From Diphasiastrum complanatum (taxonomy: Eukaryota; Streptophyta; Lycopodiopsida; Lycopodiales; Lycopodiaceae), in the NCBI GenBank assembly GCA_029204225.1, contig CM055101.1, forward strand, positions 35,891,648 to 35,955,647: a stretch of DNA of 64,000 nt. The letters run 5' to 3'. Every line of letters begins with the position of its first letter. Positions within the stretch are counted from its first letter, which is position 1. The position numbers were made by a program, and so were the translations under genes. The notes beneath the pieces were generated by a model that saw only the letters and a program-made list of their open reading frames with translations, was not told the DNA's origin and did not search any database. This document shows positions 1-10,250 of the stretch, piece by piece.

Positions 1-59
1 TTTCTTCTGCAAATTTTGTCTTATCCTCCGCAAAATGTGTCCTTTTTTAATATCTGACC

Positions 60-854
60 ATGATGGCTAGGACCAAGGCCAATGCTCATGCCATAACCTT
101 TGTACAGCCCTCCCGTGCCCGTGTCCCCACTGGTACTGGCCGTGGAAGTGGCAAGAAGCAGGTTTGGTTGAGGAAAATCAGAAAACTCCAGAGATCAAAT
201 GAATTGTCGATCCCTAGAGCTCCTTTCAGCCGATCTGTTAGGAATGTCACCCCATCACTTAAGCTAGATGTTCATCTTGTCGTGACAGTCATGCAGGCCT
301 TATAGAGTGTTGTAGAAGATTTCATGTCCCGATTTTTTAAGGATTCCTATCTTTTGGTAGTGCATGGTAAGCGTGTTATCATCATGCCTAAAGATTTTGT
401 TATTTTCAAATGACTTCGGGATAAGTATTCAGGTCTTCGTGTGGATAACGTTAGCACCTCCAGAGACCTGCCTCTGGATAGATCTGACTTGCCAACTACC
501 TCAAAGAAGAAAATGAAGCAGAATGTTTTTAAGAAAGCTAGATCTCATAGGCCAACTGCTTCCCTCCCTCCTAAGGTAATCTCTATAGAGCGACCTCAAA
601 TCATTCTATCTTCTGAATCGGATTCTGATTCAGAAGCAGAATCACCATTTCCTCCTCATGTTATCCGTCCAGCTCCTAAGAAGGTTTCTTCACCGAAGGT
701 GGAGATAACCCAAGAGGAGCTTGATAAGATAACTGAAAAATCTATAAGTATTGTTGGGACATCGAATTCAAAACTTGTACATAACCTTTTTGTTACAATC
801 CCAATCAAATTTTTTTATATTCTGAACATTATAATCTATACGAGACTTATTTAG
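60..854 (+). pseudogene. Histone H3-like gene remnant with C-terminal extension
   Basis: One frame is readable from the ATG pair at 60/63 to the TAG ending at 854 and is broken by TAG at 303-305 and TGA at 411-413. The N-terminus starts MMARTK, like an H3 tail. A core helix segment follows (LRKIRKLQRSNEL, residues 37-49), then PFSRSVR (55-61) like the H3 signature PFxRLVR. After the first stop come EDFMSRFFKD and GKRVIIMPKD, matching the end of the H3 fold (helices 2-3, H3 reads KRVTIMPKD). The stops sit where H3 has Gln (ALQEA) and Arg (after MPKDIQLAR), each one C-to-T change away. The H3 segment RYRPGTVAL is missing, so it is not a canonical H3; a centromeric-type or orphan variant is possible. 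After the fold the frame continues for about 130 residues, rich in Lys/Ser/Pro with an acidic SDSDSEAE patch. Probably a pseudogene; a sequencing error at both stops is unlikely. Confidence 0.65.
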
Positions 855-888
855 GCAATAAAATTGATATGTTCGAAAATTATTTTGA

Positions 889-1163
889 CTTTTTCTTCCA
901 AATTCAAATAGAAGCTATAGATTAGGTCCCAAATTTTGTACAGAGCTTAACGAAAAAACTCCAGAAATCATAGATGTGACTGTTGAAGCCGACCAAATTT
1001 TTTTGCAACATAGTATTAGTATGGATTCAAAGGGAATCGTTTTTGTTGTCAGTCAATTTTTCATGGGTGTTGTGAAGACAAAAGAGGCCAATTTTGAAAG
1101 GCCTGTATATTCCATCGATTGTAGCCCTGTGGCCAAATTCTACTTGATTCCATATGAGGATAA
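889..1163 (+). CDS. Exon-like open segment, possibly part of the H3-like gene
   Basis: A frame stays open from 889 to the TAA at 1165-1167. A pyrimidine-rich stretch ending in AG at 910-911 is a plausible acceptor, and GTAAGC at 1164 is a good donor. The peptide contains LGPKFCTELNEKTPEIIDV and later GVVKTKEANFERPVYSIDCS; I recognise no family. Position and strand suggest a downstream exon of the H3-like gene, but the joining phase could not be settled, so this is inference. Confidence 0.3.
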
Positions 1164-1630
1164 GTAAGCTTTGCTATATGTTGTTGATTCTTTTTATTTT
1201 TGATCATTTTACTCATGTCAGAATTGATTCTAATTTTCATTTTCATTGTTCTTTTACGTACCTGCATAAATTTAACACAAAATATGTTAAATTTTGTATA
1301 AAGCTTATACAAGCAATTTTTGAAAGAAATTAAACATAAAGAATCGAGTGTTTACAGTTACTTACGAGTTTACCAATTGAAATGAATCTGAAGTTTGAAA
1401 GTATATCATTTTGTAGGAGCAATAGTTCCTGATTGATGTAACTTAGACTCCAATCCTCTTCCACCTCAACACATGTCAAAAGTGCATCATTGTATATTAT
1501 TTCAATATTTTTTCACTTAGAATCTCCATTGGCTTCCAAGTCTTGATTGAGTGGCACCCATTTACTCTTGTTCTTTTTCCATCTTTGATAATGGAAGTAT
1601 AAGCTCAACATTTGCTTTTCTATTTGACAG

Positions 1631-1701
1631 CGAAAGCACATGGAAGACATTTTAATTCTGCATTCTATTTCTCCATCTGATTTTTTGTCCCAGCCTTCAT
1701 C
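1631..1701 (+). CDS. Small exon-like segment
   Basis: The 71-bp segment has an acceptor-like TATTTGACAG just before it and the strong donor GTAAGT right after it. It is open in one frame (RKHMEDILILHSISPSDFL and on). It may be a third exon of the gene starting at 60, but its phase does not join directly to the segment ending at 1163, so another exon or gene would be needed. Unrecognised. Confidence 0.22.
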
Positions 1702-2208
1702 CGTAAGTCAAAATAATAAACTATCTAATAAATTTTTGCATACAAATATTGTTGGAGTTTTGTGTACATTGACACTTGCAAAAAATCCACAAATATATTC
1801 AAAGAAACAAACCAACTTATTCGAATTGTTTTTGAACCTGTGCTTATCTTTAATGAATTTTTTATCATTATTATTAGCCAAATTTTTGACACAAAAAATT
1901 GGGCTAATTTTGGAGTTTAATTTTGCTATAGTATAGAAATTGACATGTAAAAGCCGCACAATTGCAATGTAAAAAGGGCTGAAAATCGCCAATAGATAGA
2001 GGTCCCAACCCGTCCGTAATGTGGCTAGAGAAATTTTGGCCTTAGAATCGGCCTTTAAAATTTTTGACGGCCTTTAAAAAATCGGCCTATAAGTATAGTT
2101 TCGGCTACTACGCCAAAATTTTGCCAATGTATTGTGATTCTCGATACTAATATAAAAACCGAAGTACTGTGTTTTCAGGTTGTTGCTCAGTGGGAAGTGG
2201 GGGCTCAG

Positions 2209-2424
2209 TCACCGAAATTGCGGAATTGCGAGACAAAAATCCACAAAGTGCAACGTCAAAAAAAGGGACCAAGATAATGGATAGGAGGTATTGTCAACAC
2301 CTTGAACCTTGCTTCCATATTTGATTTTCAAAAGCTTTGTGAAGACGTCTCTATGGTGAGTCATATGGCGTGTAGCTCCGCTATCAATCACCCAATCAAT
2401 GGAAGGAAAAACAGCAACTTGCAA
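2209..2424 (-). mobile_element. Copia protease fragment
   Basis: The minus-strand peptide holds DWVIDSGATRHMTHHRDVF, the DSGAT active-site motif and following His of a Ty1/copia aspartic protease. Only about 70 residues remain. No gag or integrase of the same element adjoins it: the next block (from 2485) is on the other strand and belongs to the gypsy type. A broken-off scrap. Confidence 0.8.
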
Positions 2425-2484
2425 AACTGAAGTAGTGCTGTTTTTTGCTGAAAAATCAGCAAGTCGAGAAGTGGTAGAAATCTC

Positions 2485-4159
2485 TTGACCTTTTCCTTTT
2501 TCGAAATACTCCTCTTGATGCTAAAGTTGGGGGTCAACGAGTTCGAGAAACTTGGCCAAGAGCAGCAGATGCAGATGGATAAGATGCAGTTTCAGTTCGA
2601 CGAAAAATTGAAAGCCTTGGAGGAATTCCATGGTAAAGCAAACAAAGAACTTGAAAAGTTTGCTAAGACTTTTCCTAGTCGGGAAAATGTCTGGTGTTCA
2701 ATTTGTGTGGGAAATCACACCATGAACAAATGTAGCATTGAAGCAACGAATGACGAATACGATTTGTCATCTATGGAATTCTACGAGACACGAAATAGTC
2801 TTTTGCTCATATAATCCTCGAATTATCCAACAAAGGTATGCTAAGCTCCAATATTGGGAACCTACTACGTATATGGGACCTGATCCTAAGAACAAGGCTC
2901 ACAATTTTGCCCTTGGATTTTTGGAACGACCAGCTTTGCCAACTCCACGAGGACAACAAGCTCCTCTTGCTAATCTATTGAAACCAGAACCTTACAATGT
3001 TAATGAGCAATGGAATCACAATAATGATCAAGAGATTGGTCCTTCAGAGCAGTATGCTATCTATGCTGCTACACACCAACAAGCAGAGAGACAATGGGCT
3101 AGAGCACCACTTGGATGTTTTGCATGCAGAGAGAACCACAGAGTTGCGGAATGTCCGAACAAAGGAAAGTTTTTCCTTTTCTGTCATGAATGTGGTTATG
3201 GACATTGTTACAAGAATTGTCCAACAAGACCAAAACCACCACCGATTACTGCTCCAGTGAATATGATTACGATCAAGCAAAGACCAACAGTTCAGCCTAC
3301 TAAACCAAATGTACTTTTGATGGTTGTTACTAGAGCACAGAAGCAGAAAGAGGTTCTAACTGATCCAGTACCTGTTGAATCTATACCAGCTATAGATATA
3401 CCTATTGCATCAGGGGTGTATCTGAATCTTAACTCAAAAAAGAAGAGATACCATAATATGAGACATTAAATTAAACAGTTGCAAGAAGAAGAAGCCCTTG
3501 AAGCCGCTAAAGCAGCAGCCGAAGTCAATTCTTCACCTGTGCCACAAGCAGATCTACAAACGGATGTTAATACTCAATTGCACCATCATGAAGAACCTTT
3601 CAAGATGACGGAACCTGAAGCATTGCAAACATAAATGATCATGAATATTTTGTCTAGCAAGATGGACATTACCCTGGGAGAATTTCTTAAGCTGGTGCCT
3701 AAAGCAAAAGAAGTATTAGCAGAAAGATTAACTCGGATCGAAGCACCAGTCCATCAGAAATCACTTTTTTGTGCCGGGTTTGAAGAAACAAATGAAGTCT
3801 TCAACATCAGAGCAGCTTGGGAAAGTGAGCAACGAAACATGATCCTGTCGATACAACATAGACAGTTCGGTAAAGAAGCAGCCATGATAGATGGAGGTTC
3901 AGGAGTTAACCTGATTTCGACAAAGCTATGTGCAAAGTGAGGACTTACCAAGATGAAGTCTCCCACTTTTGCCATAAAGCTAGTTGATCAAACAACAGGG
4001 ATGGTTGAAAATATACCTGTCAAAATTGTTGGAGTTCAGTTTGTCATTACTTTTGTAGTAATGGACTTACCTGATGCACCGAATGTTTATCATATCTTAT
4101 TGGGCCGTCCATGGTTACGAGTTGCGCAAGTAATTCAAAATTACTTTCAAAAATCATGA
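2485..4159 (+). mobile_element. Ty3/gypsy-like gag and protease remnant
   Basis: Successive frames give a Gln/Lys-rich coiled segment (about 2530-2690), then two zinc-knuckle-like motifs at about 3115-3220 (CFACRENHRVAEC and CHECGYGHCYKNC), then a retropepsin. The protease active site reads AMIDGGSGVNLIS near 3885-3920 and the domain ends in HILLGRPWLR near 4100-4120, the usual C-terminal motif of gypsy proteases. Frame changes and stops near 2813, 3467 and 3940 break it. No reverse transcriptase, RNase H or integrase follows; the sequence after 4160 is non-coding and then a reversed copia element begins. The DGGSG motif differs from the DSGAT type of chromoviruses, so it is probably not the same element as the chromodomain remnant at 9.7 kb. 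Confidence 0.8.
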
Positions 4160-5030
4160 GCGTGCAGTTAAAGTTGATCCGATCAATCAAAGCCAATAGT
4201 CCAAAAAGAGGATGATGATTCATCAACAATGAATCATACATGTGGTCGACAAGTGAAGACTCTGGGAGTTCACTATGACTCTCAAATTGATGTTGTCAAT
4301 GGGAACCAAGCTCTTGCAATAGTGAATTGTATAGTAGGCTATATGTGTCAACGGGATAATCAATCCGAATAGAGAGGAATTCGCAAAAGTCGGAGACTTC
4401 GAGCACTTCGAAGTAGGAGCTAGTCGTGATTCACTAATATGAGCTCAGATGGAGCCGATCTGTCCATGGAAGCTACTACTTCATTTCGCGATCAGACATC
4501 CTCCGAACTATAGATACCTATTGCTAATCTGATGCTAATTTATGAATAGTAGATAATGTCAAATGACAGCAGAAGTATATCTACTTATGAACTGAGCAAG
4601 CATCACAACATTCGATTGCATACATTGAGCTAAAGAACTGTTACTTGTGTATATTACCAAAATCAAGTATATAACAATGATCTTTTTGAGCGTCGTCTAT
4701 TTCCCAGATCAGCGTGTTGGCACAAGAGAGGTATTCTCTCTCACGAATAAAAACTAGCTACTACTAATTCTATGTAAGTGTGAGCGTGGTGATGTGTGTC
4801 TACTACTGCATGACTAACACTCATCCACTACTTCCACACACACTATGTGTATGCTTACTTTTTTTCCTTCTTTTTATCTGTATCCGACCTCCAATACATA
4901 TAGCATGCTTGGTCTGATTACAAGAACTAATTAGCTAAGCATTACAAGATAGTTTAGGCTAAAACATTAGTTAACTACGTCTTGCTGCTTAACTACAAGG
5001 GCTTTAATGGTTGAGTCGTGACATTCAAAC
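4160..5030. other. No gene recognised
   Basis: No frame longer than about 65 codons and no recognisable motif. The stretch lies between the gypsy protease remnant and the tail of the reversed copia element, so part of it may be degraded LTR sequence. Confidence 0.5.
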
Positions 5031-5079
5031 TGTTACGCTCGTCGAGAGCTTTGATGATGTACTCGACGTTTGACGTGGC

Positions 5080-5370
5080 TGGCTCGACTTGCTCAAATTT
5101 TTGGCTTTGGCACTTAGTTGGGGTTGAGTTTTTCTCGGTCACTTCGGTGACTTCGGACACTTCGGGGACTTTGGCCTTTGGGGACTAGTTTGCCTTCGTT
5201 GCCTTTGTTGTCTTTGGGGACTTCGGCCACTTCGACCACTTCGGGTGAGTCTTGATTTTGATGTCATTGATGACTTCAATTGAAACTGGCGCCTTGGCAA
5301 CTCATTGGCATCGGGGACTTCGGCTGAGTCGATGACTTCGGTTGAGTCGGTGACTTCGGTTGAGTCAGTT
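5080..5370. repeat. GACTTCGG-type minisatellite
   Basis: Irregular repeats of 9-15 bp around the core GACTTCGG (for example GGTGACTTCGG, GGACACTTCGG, GTTGAGTCGGTGACTTCGG). Read on the minus strand it encodes Thr/Glu/Val-rich repeats such as EVTDSTEVIDSAEV, directly beyond the RNase H end of the reversed copia element. A similar block lies at 31375-31600 beside another reversed copia fragment. Confidence 0.7.
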
Positions 5371-5465
5371 GTTGCCTGTGTAGAAATCTCGTGTATTTAT
5401 GCAAGTAAAGGCTCACAAGCTAAAAGCACTTTGTGTGGTAGCCTTGTGATTCCCGAGCTAGCTCT

Positions 5466-8150
5466 CTACCTTTCAAACATTGCCCTATCTAGAGGCTTTG
5501 TAAAGATGTCGATCACCATCTGCTTGGTTGGAATGAAAACTGTCTGCAACTCATTTTTCTCAACCAGATTCCTGATCAAATGATACTTAATAGCAACGTG
5601 TTTCATTCTTAAGTGAAACACATGATCCTTTGTCAGATGTATTGCAGATGTGTTGTCCATGTGTAGGATTAGTAATCCGTTGGTGCTCTCTCCCAAATCA
5701 TCTAGAAATTGTCTGAGCCATGTCAGCATATTAGCCATTTTGGCTGAACAACATATTCTGCCTCACATGATGGTTGGGCAGTTATGGTCTGCTTTCTGCT
5801 GATCCATATAACAGCTGCATTGGCTAGTATTGTGCATCCTCTTAAGAAATTTTTGAAATCATCTTTGATTGATGCCCAACTTGCATCACTGTAGGATTCA
5901 ATCTTGAATCCTGCATCTTGACTATAGCATAGTCCATAGTTCTTTATGCTCTGCCGGTATTGCAGAATCATCTTGGCAATTTTCTAGTGTGTCGGACTAA
6001 TTTATGTTAAATTGGCTCAATCTGGACACTACATAGGCAAAGTCCGGCCTTGTATTATTTTCCAAGGACATCAAAGAACCAATAAGCTTTCTATAGGGCT
6101 TATGTTGTATTGCTTGTCGGTCTTTATCATCTTTGGGATAGTCTTCACTTGTCAGTACTGTGCCAAGTACCATAGGAGTATTCACTCCCTTGCAATCTGT
6201 CATGTCAAAATCATCCATGATTTTTTGAATGTATCTTGATTGGTGTAGATGTAATTTTCCACCTTCAAGATCTTTGTCGATCTGCAAACCCAGGTAGCAC
6301 TTTGCTTCTCCTGGGTCCAATATTTCAAAGTACTTTGAAATTTCTTGCTTCACCTGTGCAATCAGGTTGTCGTTTCTTGACAGGATCAGTGTGTCGTCCA
6401 CATAGACACTGATGATGATAATTTCTCCATCTATGACCTTTATCCATTTGTCCTTGTCGGGACTGTTGATGGCTTCTTCATAAGTTTGTGGTTCACCACC
6501 GAATCTACAAAACTCTTCGGTTGTCGAAGTTGAGTTGTCAGGCACAAATAGGACTGGAGCTCTTTTTTCTCTTGTCGATCTCCTTGGAGATTGAGTTGGC
6601 ACTTCGATGGCTTTTCCTTTGTTGAGTGTCTTGCCTTTGTTGATTGTAGAGCTGCTGTGTGTAGCAGGTAGGTACAGGCTGCATGTCGAGTTGTTCGTCA
6701 TCTAAACTGTCACTCAGTCCATCTGGAATTTGAACATTTTCATCTAGATGCTCAGGGTCCACTCCCTCTGTCGATGTCGACAAGTTGTAGTACTGCTTGC
6801 CAAGAACTTCGTAGCTAACTGGATCTTCATTAGCCATTGTTCTTGCTTCATCGAATCTGACATCTTTGACAGTCTTTACCTGATTGGTCTCTAGTATATA
6901 GATCATGTAGTATGATGAATGAATATCATATCCTACAAGGTATCCTTGTTCGACTTTTTCTTTTGAAGCTTGTTAGGTTTGTGTGCATATGCAACACATC
7001 CAAAGACACGTACATGAGCCAAGTTAGGCTTGTTACCCCACCACACTTCATGTGGAGTAGTGTGAGAAATATCTGATTTGCCTGTCCTGTTCTGCAGGTA
7101 GGCAACTGTAGCTACTACTTCAACCCATAATGATCTTGTTGCCTTTTAGTAGGCCATCATGCATCTTTCTGCTTCCATGAGAGTTTGGTTCTTTCTCTTA
7201 GCTACACCATTATGTTGTGCTGTATAGGCTGATGTCTTCCTGTGAATGATGTCTCGACTTGGAACGGTTGGAGATGTACTCTCCTCCTTTGTCGGTTATG
7301 ATATGCTTGACCTTCTTTTCTGTCCACTTCTAAGCCCAGTTCTCATACTCTATGAACTTATCAAGAGCTTTAGATTTACTGTGGATGAAGTAAACAGCAA
7401 TAAACTTACTGAAATCATCGATGAAGGTGATGTAGTATCTTGATCCTCCCACAAAGAGTATGTCAAAGGGTCCACAAATGTCGAAGTTTACCAATTTCAA
7501 GAGCTTTGTTGCTTGGAAGGAATTCTTGGTGAAGGGTGTATGTGACATCTTGCCTTTGATGCATGCATCATAGGATGTCGAACTAGTTGCATCTTTGATG
7601 CTAACTCTTGTGATTGCTCCATGCTGGCTTCCTTTGTACAAAGCCATTGGGTTCATATGACACAATCTCCTATGCCATAGAACATCCATCGACTCATGGA
7701 CTTGATGAGCCTGTTCTGTCGGTAGGCATACCTTCAGATGATACATGTTGCCTTTAAATCTTCCTTGAGTGATTAGTGTACTGGTGTTGGCATCAACTAC
7801 ATTGCATGCTTCATTGGTGAATACCACCCACATGACTGCATCTCCTATCCTTGCAACTGATAGTAGATCCTTCTACAATGTAAGAACATATAGGACATCG
7901 TCCAATCTTTGATCTCTGCCATTGGTGTTGAGCCATAGCACTCCAATTTCACTCTTTCATGTCTTAATCCATCTCCAAGAATTATGTATATGGAGGAATC
8001 ATATTGTTGAAATCAACAATGATCTGTCTAGTTCTAACAAAATGTGATGTTGCACTTGAATCAAGAACAACTTCTTGAAAGTCGGTTGAGGATGTAACAC
8101 ATACATCAGTGCACAAATAAGCAGTTGAATTCTGCTTGTTCGTTCTTCAG
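5466..8150 (-). pseudogene. Copia pol: protease, integrase, RT, RNase H (broken)
   Basis: In coding order on the minus strand: a protease near 8040-8080 whose active site reads DSSATSHF (Ser where Gly is expected); a GAG-pre-integrase segment with LWHRRLCHMN and CIKGKMSHTPF and the integrase core start GGSRYYITFIDDFSKF (7833-7330); a degraded integrase remainder; an acidic linker with STREKRAPVLF (6906-6540); a reverse transcriptase fragment with VYVDDTLILSR and KCYLGLQID (to 5997); and RNase H with SYSDASWASIKDD and HVAIKYHLIRNLVEK (5971-5466). The linker runs in frame straight into the YVDD block, so about two thirds of the RT fingers and palm are deleted. Not functional. Confidence 0.88.
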
Positions 8151-8219
8151 CCATCTTGGAGGATTCTGGTTTCTCTACATGTGATGTGTTGTTGGAGCTC
8201 TCTTTTTAGCTCTGTGTTT

Positions 8220-8749
8220 CTTGTTCTTTGGATTGTCGTAGCAATCCATGACTGCTTGTCCCTTCTTGTGACAATGTATGCACTTGATTTTGGATTCAGC
8301 CAACATGCGTCCACTGTGTGGTCGTCACGTCTGCATCTGTTACATGTCTTTTTGTCATTGCCTTGTTGCTTGCTCCTTCCTTTCGACCTGCCTTCTTGAT
8401 CTCCCTCTTTCTGCTGACTTCGGTCCTGACTTTTTGTCGACTCCCTCTTAGGATAAGCCTTCTTCTAATACTGTTCTTTGTTGCTATAGAGAGCTTGGTC
8501 AGATTTGATTTTGTCATCATAATGCTCTCTAGCTTCAATTTCTTCCTTGATGTTGATGACTGCTTTGTCGAAGGTCATAGGATCTTTAGCTAGCAGGGTT
8601 GTGGTTGTCTGGGAAAATTTTGGTAGGGAACGTAGCATGTAGCTGAGCTGCTTCTCTTGTGAGACTGCATGCTCGGTTCCAGCATTGTGTAATGATAGGA
8701 ACAAGTTCTTCATTTTTTTTATGAAGCTGGTGTTGATAGATGCTAATTT
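8220..8749 (-). pseudogene. Copia gag C-terminal part with zinc knuckles
   Basis: The minus strand encodes a UBN2-type gag segment (EKQLSYMLRSLPKFSQTTTT, 8713-8465), matching the gag of the 34.8-40.6 kb element (EKQLSYFLRALPRSFHTTRT). Near 8340-8300 a second frame gives CNRCRRDDHTVDAC, a CX2CX4HX4C zinc knuckle, followed by CIHCHKKGQAVMDC. Frameshifts separate the two parts. The gag N-terminus is missing. Confidence 0.8.
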
Positions 8750-8805
8750 GTTGATCTAGATCTCAAAATCTACTGTCTAGTTTGCATCGTTTTTATGATC
8801 AATTA

Positions 8806-8868
8806 ATCAATCACTCTTGTGAGGCATTAAATGCACTCATTCAAGGTCCAAAGTACTGTACTTTCACA
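8806..8868 (+). repeat. LTR tail fragment of the 41.27-kb copia family
   Basis: About 60 bp ending in GTACTGTACTTTCACA closely resembles the last 60 bp of the LTR at 41268-41569 (AGTACAGTGCTTTCACA). There is no primer site after it; the 667-bp dispersed repeat follows at once. Confidence 0.6.
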
Positions 8869-8869
8869 A

Positions 8870-9536
8870 TATCGAACCAAAAAGAATTTGTCTGATTCTA
8901 CTTGATTCTAACTTTGAAATCATTAGAATCAATACGAGTGATTATGTAGACAAACACAAACTCATTAGAATATTGATTAAGCGTTAGATAATTCAGACAA
9001 TTCTATATGAGAGTAAAGACTCATGACAAGATTGCCTAGAATAGTTAATCGAAGAAGTGTACATTCATACCAACATAATATCTGAAAGCAATAAGACAAT
9101 TGGATTGAATTCAGAGAAGTATCAAGTACATAGTCAATTGAATGACGAGCACACAAAAAAAGTGGTGATAACCACATACTCGAAACTATCTCTCATTCAC
9201 TATGCTAGTTCGATGATGCAAAGATCATTCAGATGCTTGCACACTCTCTCTTCGTCTTGAAGTAACCAATGTTCTGTGGTTTTCAATATCATTCTGACTT
9301 TTGACATATTAAGTTATACATTTATACAAATATGGAGACATTGAGCTATGTTGTCTAAATTGGGTCTTGGTGGCGATCAGGTTGTTGCTATTGTGATAGG
9401 CGGCAAACATGGTTGTCACTATCAAGATAGGCGGTGGTCATAGCTGCTGTCATTCTCAGATTAGTTACACATTGTTAAAACTAGATTAAGAAAGTAACTA
9501 GCTTTATTTAGAGTGTTATCATGCTAATTAGACAAT
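8870..9536 (+). repeat. Dispersed 667-bp repeat, copy 1
   Basis: Matches 44203-44871 in the same orientation over its whole length, from TATCGAACC to AATTAGACAAT, with scattered substitutions and a few single-base indels. It has no convincing coding potential; the short frames in it are on both strands and not conserved in length. It may be a solo LTR or a non-autonomous element; no clear terminal inverted repeat was seen. Confidence 0.8.
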
Positions 9537-9689
9537 TACTACTTATAATTCAGCATAGTCTTAAACTATCATGGAAAACATAGAGTTTTACCGTTCTATT
9601 CTATCATTTGCAATCTCGTCTAAGTACTTGGGGTTTTCATGAAAACATACCTGAATGCATGCAGTAGATTAAGGTTTCAGAAGGTAGCG

Positions 9690-10240
9690 GATTTCATGCA
9701 CGATATGCAAGAAATGCTATAGATAGCATTGAGAATGTCCAAAATGCCCAGGTTTGGGACAAACACTATGCTAGTATGAAAAGATTGCCTCAAGACTTTT
9801 AATTTGGGGATTGGGTGTATTTTTGAATCTCAATGGATAATAATGCATACCAACAAGCATTACAAATTGTTTGCTAGATATAGGGGACCATGCCAAATTT
9901 TGAAAAAGATTGGATCCTTGGCTTGCCAATTGGATCTCTCGGAAGGAACGTAAGTGCACCTGATTCTTCACATATTTAGTCGACTTAAGAAAAGTATACG
10001 TGAAGGGGAACATCTTGGTTCTAGAAACCAATTGGACCTGTTGGATGAATCATCGGGTGTGACTCGACTTGAACCCGAAAGGATCTTGTATACCAGAACT
10101 CAACGATTGAGAATCATATAGTTATTGAACATCTGGTTCAATGGAAAGATTGTACAAACAATTATGATTCTTGGGAACAAGAAGATAGCTTGAAAAGGAA
10201 CTTCCCCAATTTTTAATTTTGAGGTTAGAACTTGAATAAG
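9690..10240 (+). mobile_element. Ty3/gypsy chromovirus: integrase tail and chromodomain
   Basis: Read with a few stops and shifts, about 9855-9985 gives KHYKLFARYRGPCQILKKIG and then HIFSRLKK, the C-terminal integrase segment of gypsy elements (RYxGPFxIxxxIG ... HVSxLK). About 10100-10200 gives IEHLVQWKDCTNNYDSWEQE, a chromodomain (YLVKWxxxxxxxxTWE). It ends just before a purine-rich tract and an LTR start at 10251. Chromodomains of this class bind modified histone tails and steer integration. Front half of the element absent. Confidence 0.75.
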
Positions 10241-10250
10241 GGGAGAAGAA

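Larger units (their letters stand above)
5466..8749 (-). mobile_element. Reversed Ty1/copia element, internally deleted
   Basis: Read on the minus strand from 8749 down, this gives gag, zinc knuckles, protease, integrase, the C-terminal half of reverse transcriptase and RNase H, the copia order. Its proteins closely resemble those of the element at 34.77-40.57 kb, so both belong to one family. The 5' end is cut inside gag near 8749, next to an unrelated LTR tail, and no LTR or primer site was found for it. The reverse transcriptase has lost its front half, and many frameshifts and stops are present. Inactive. Confidence 0.9.

Noticed and set aside
8977-9260. Opposed frames of 66-67 codons
   Set aside because: They lie inside the dispersed repeat, and in the copy at 44203 the frames are not kept intact.
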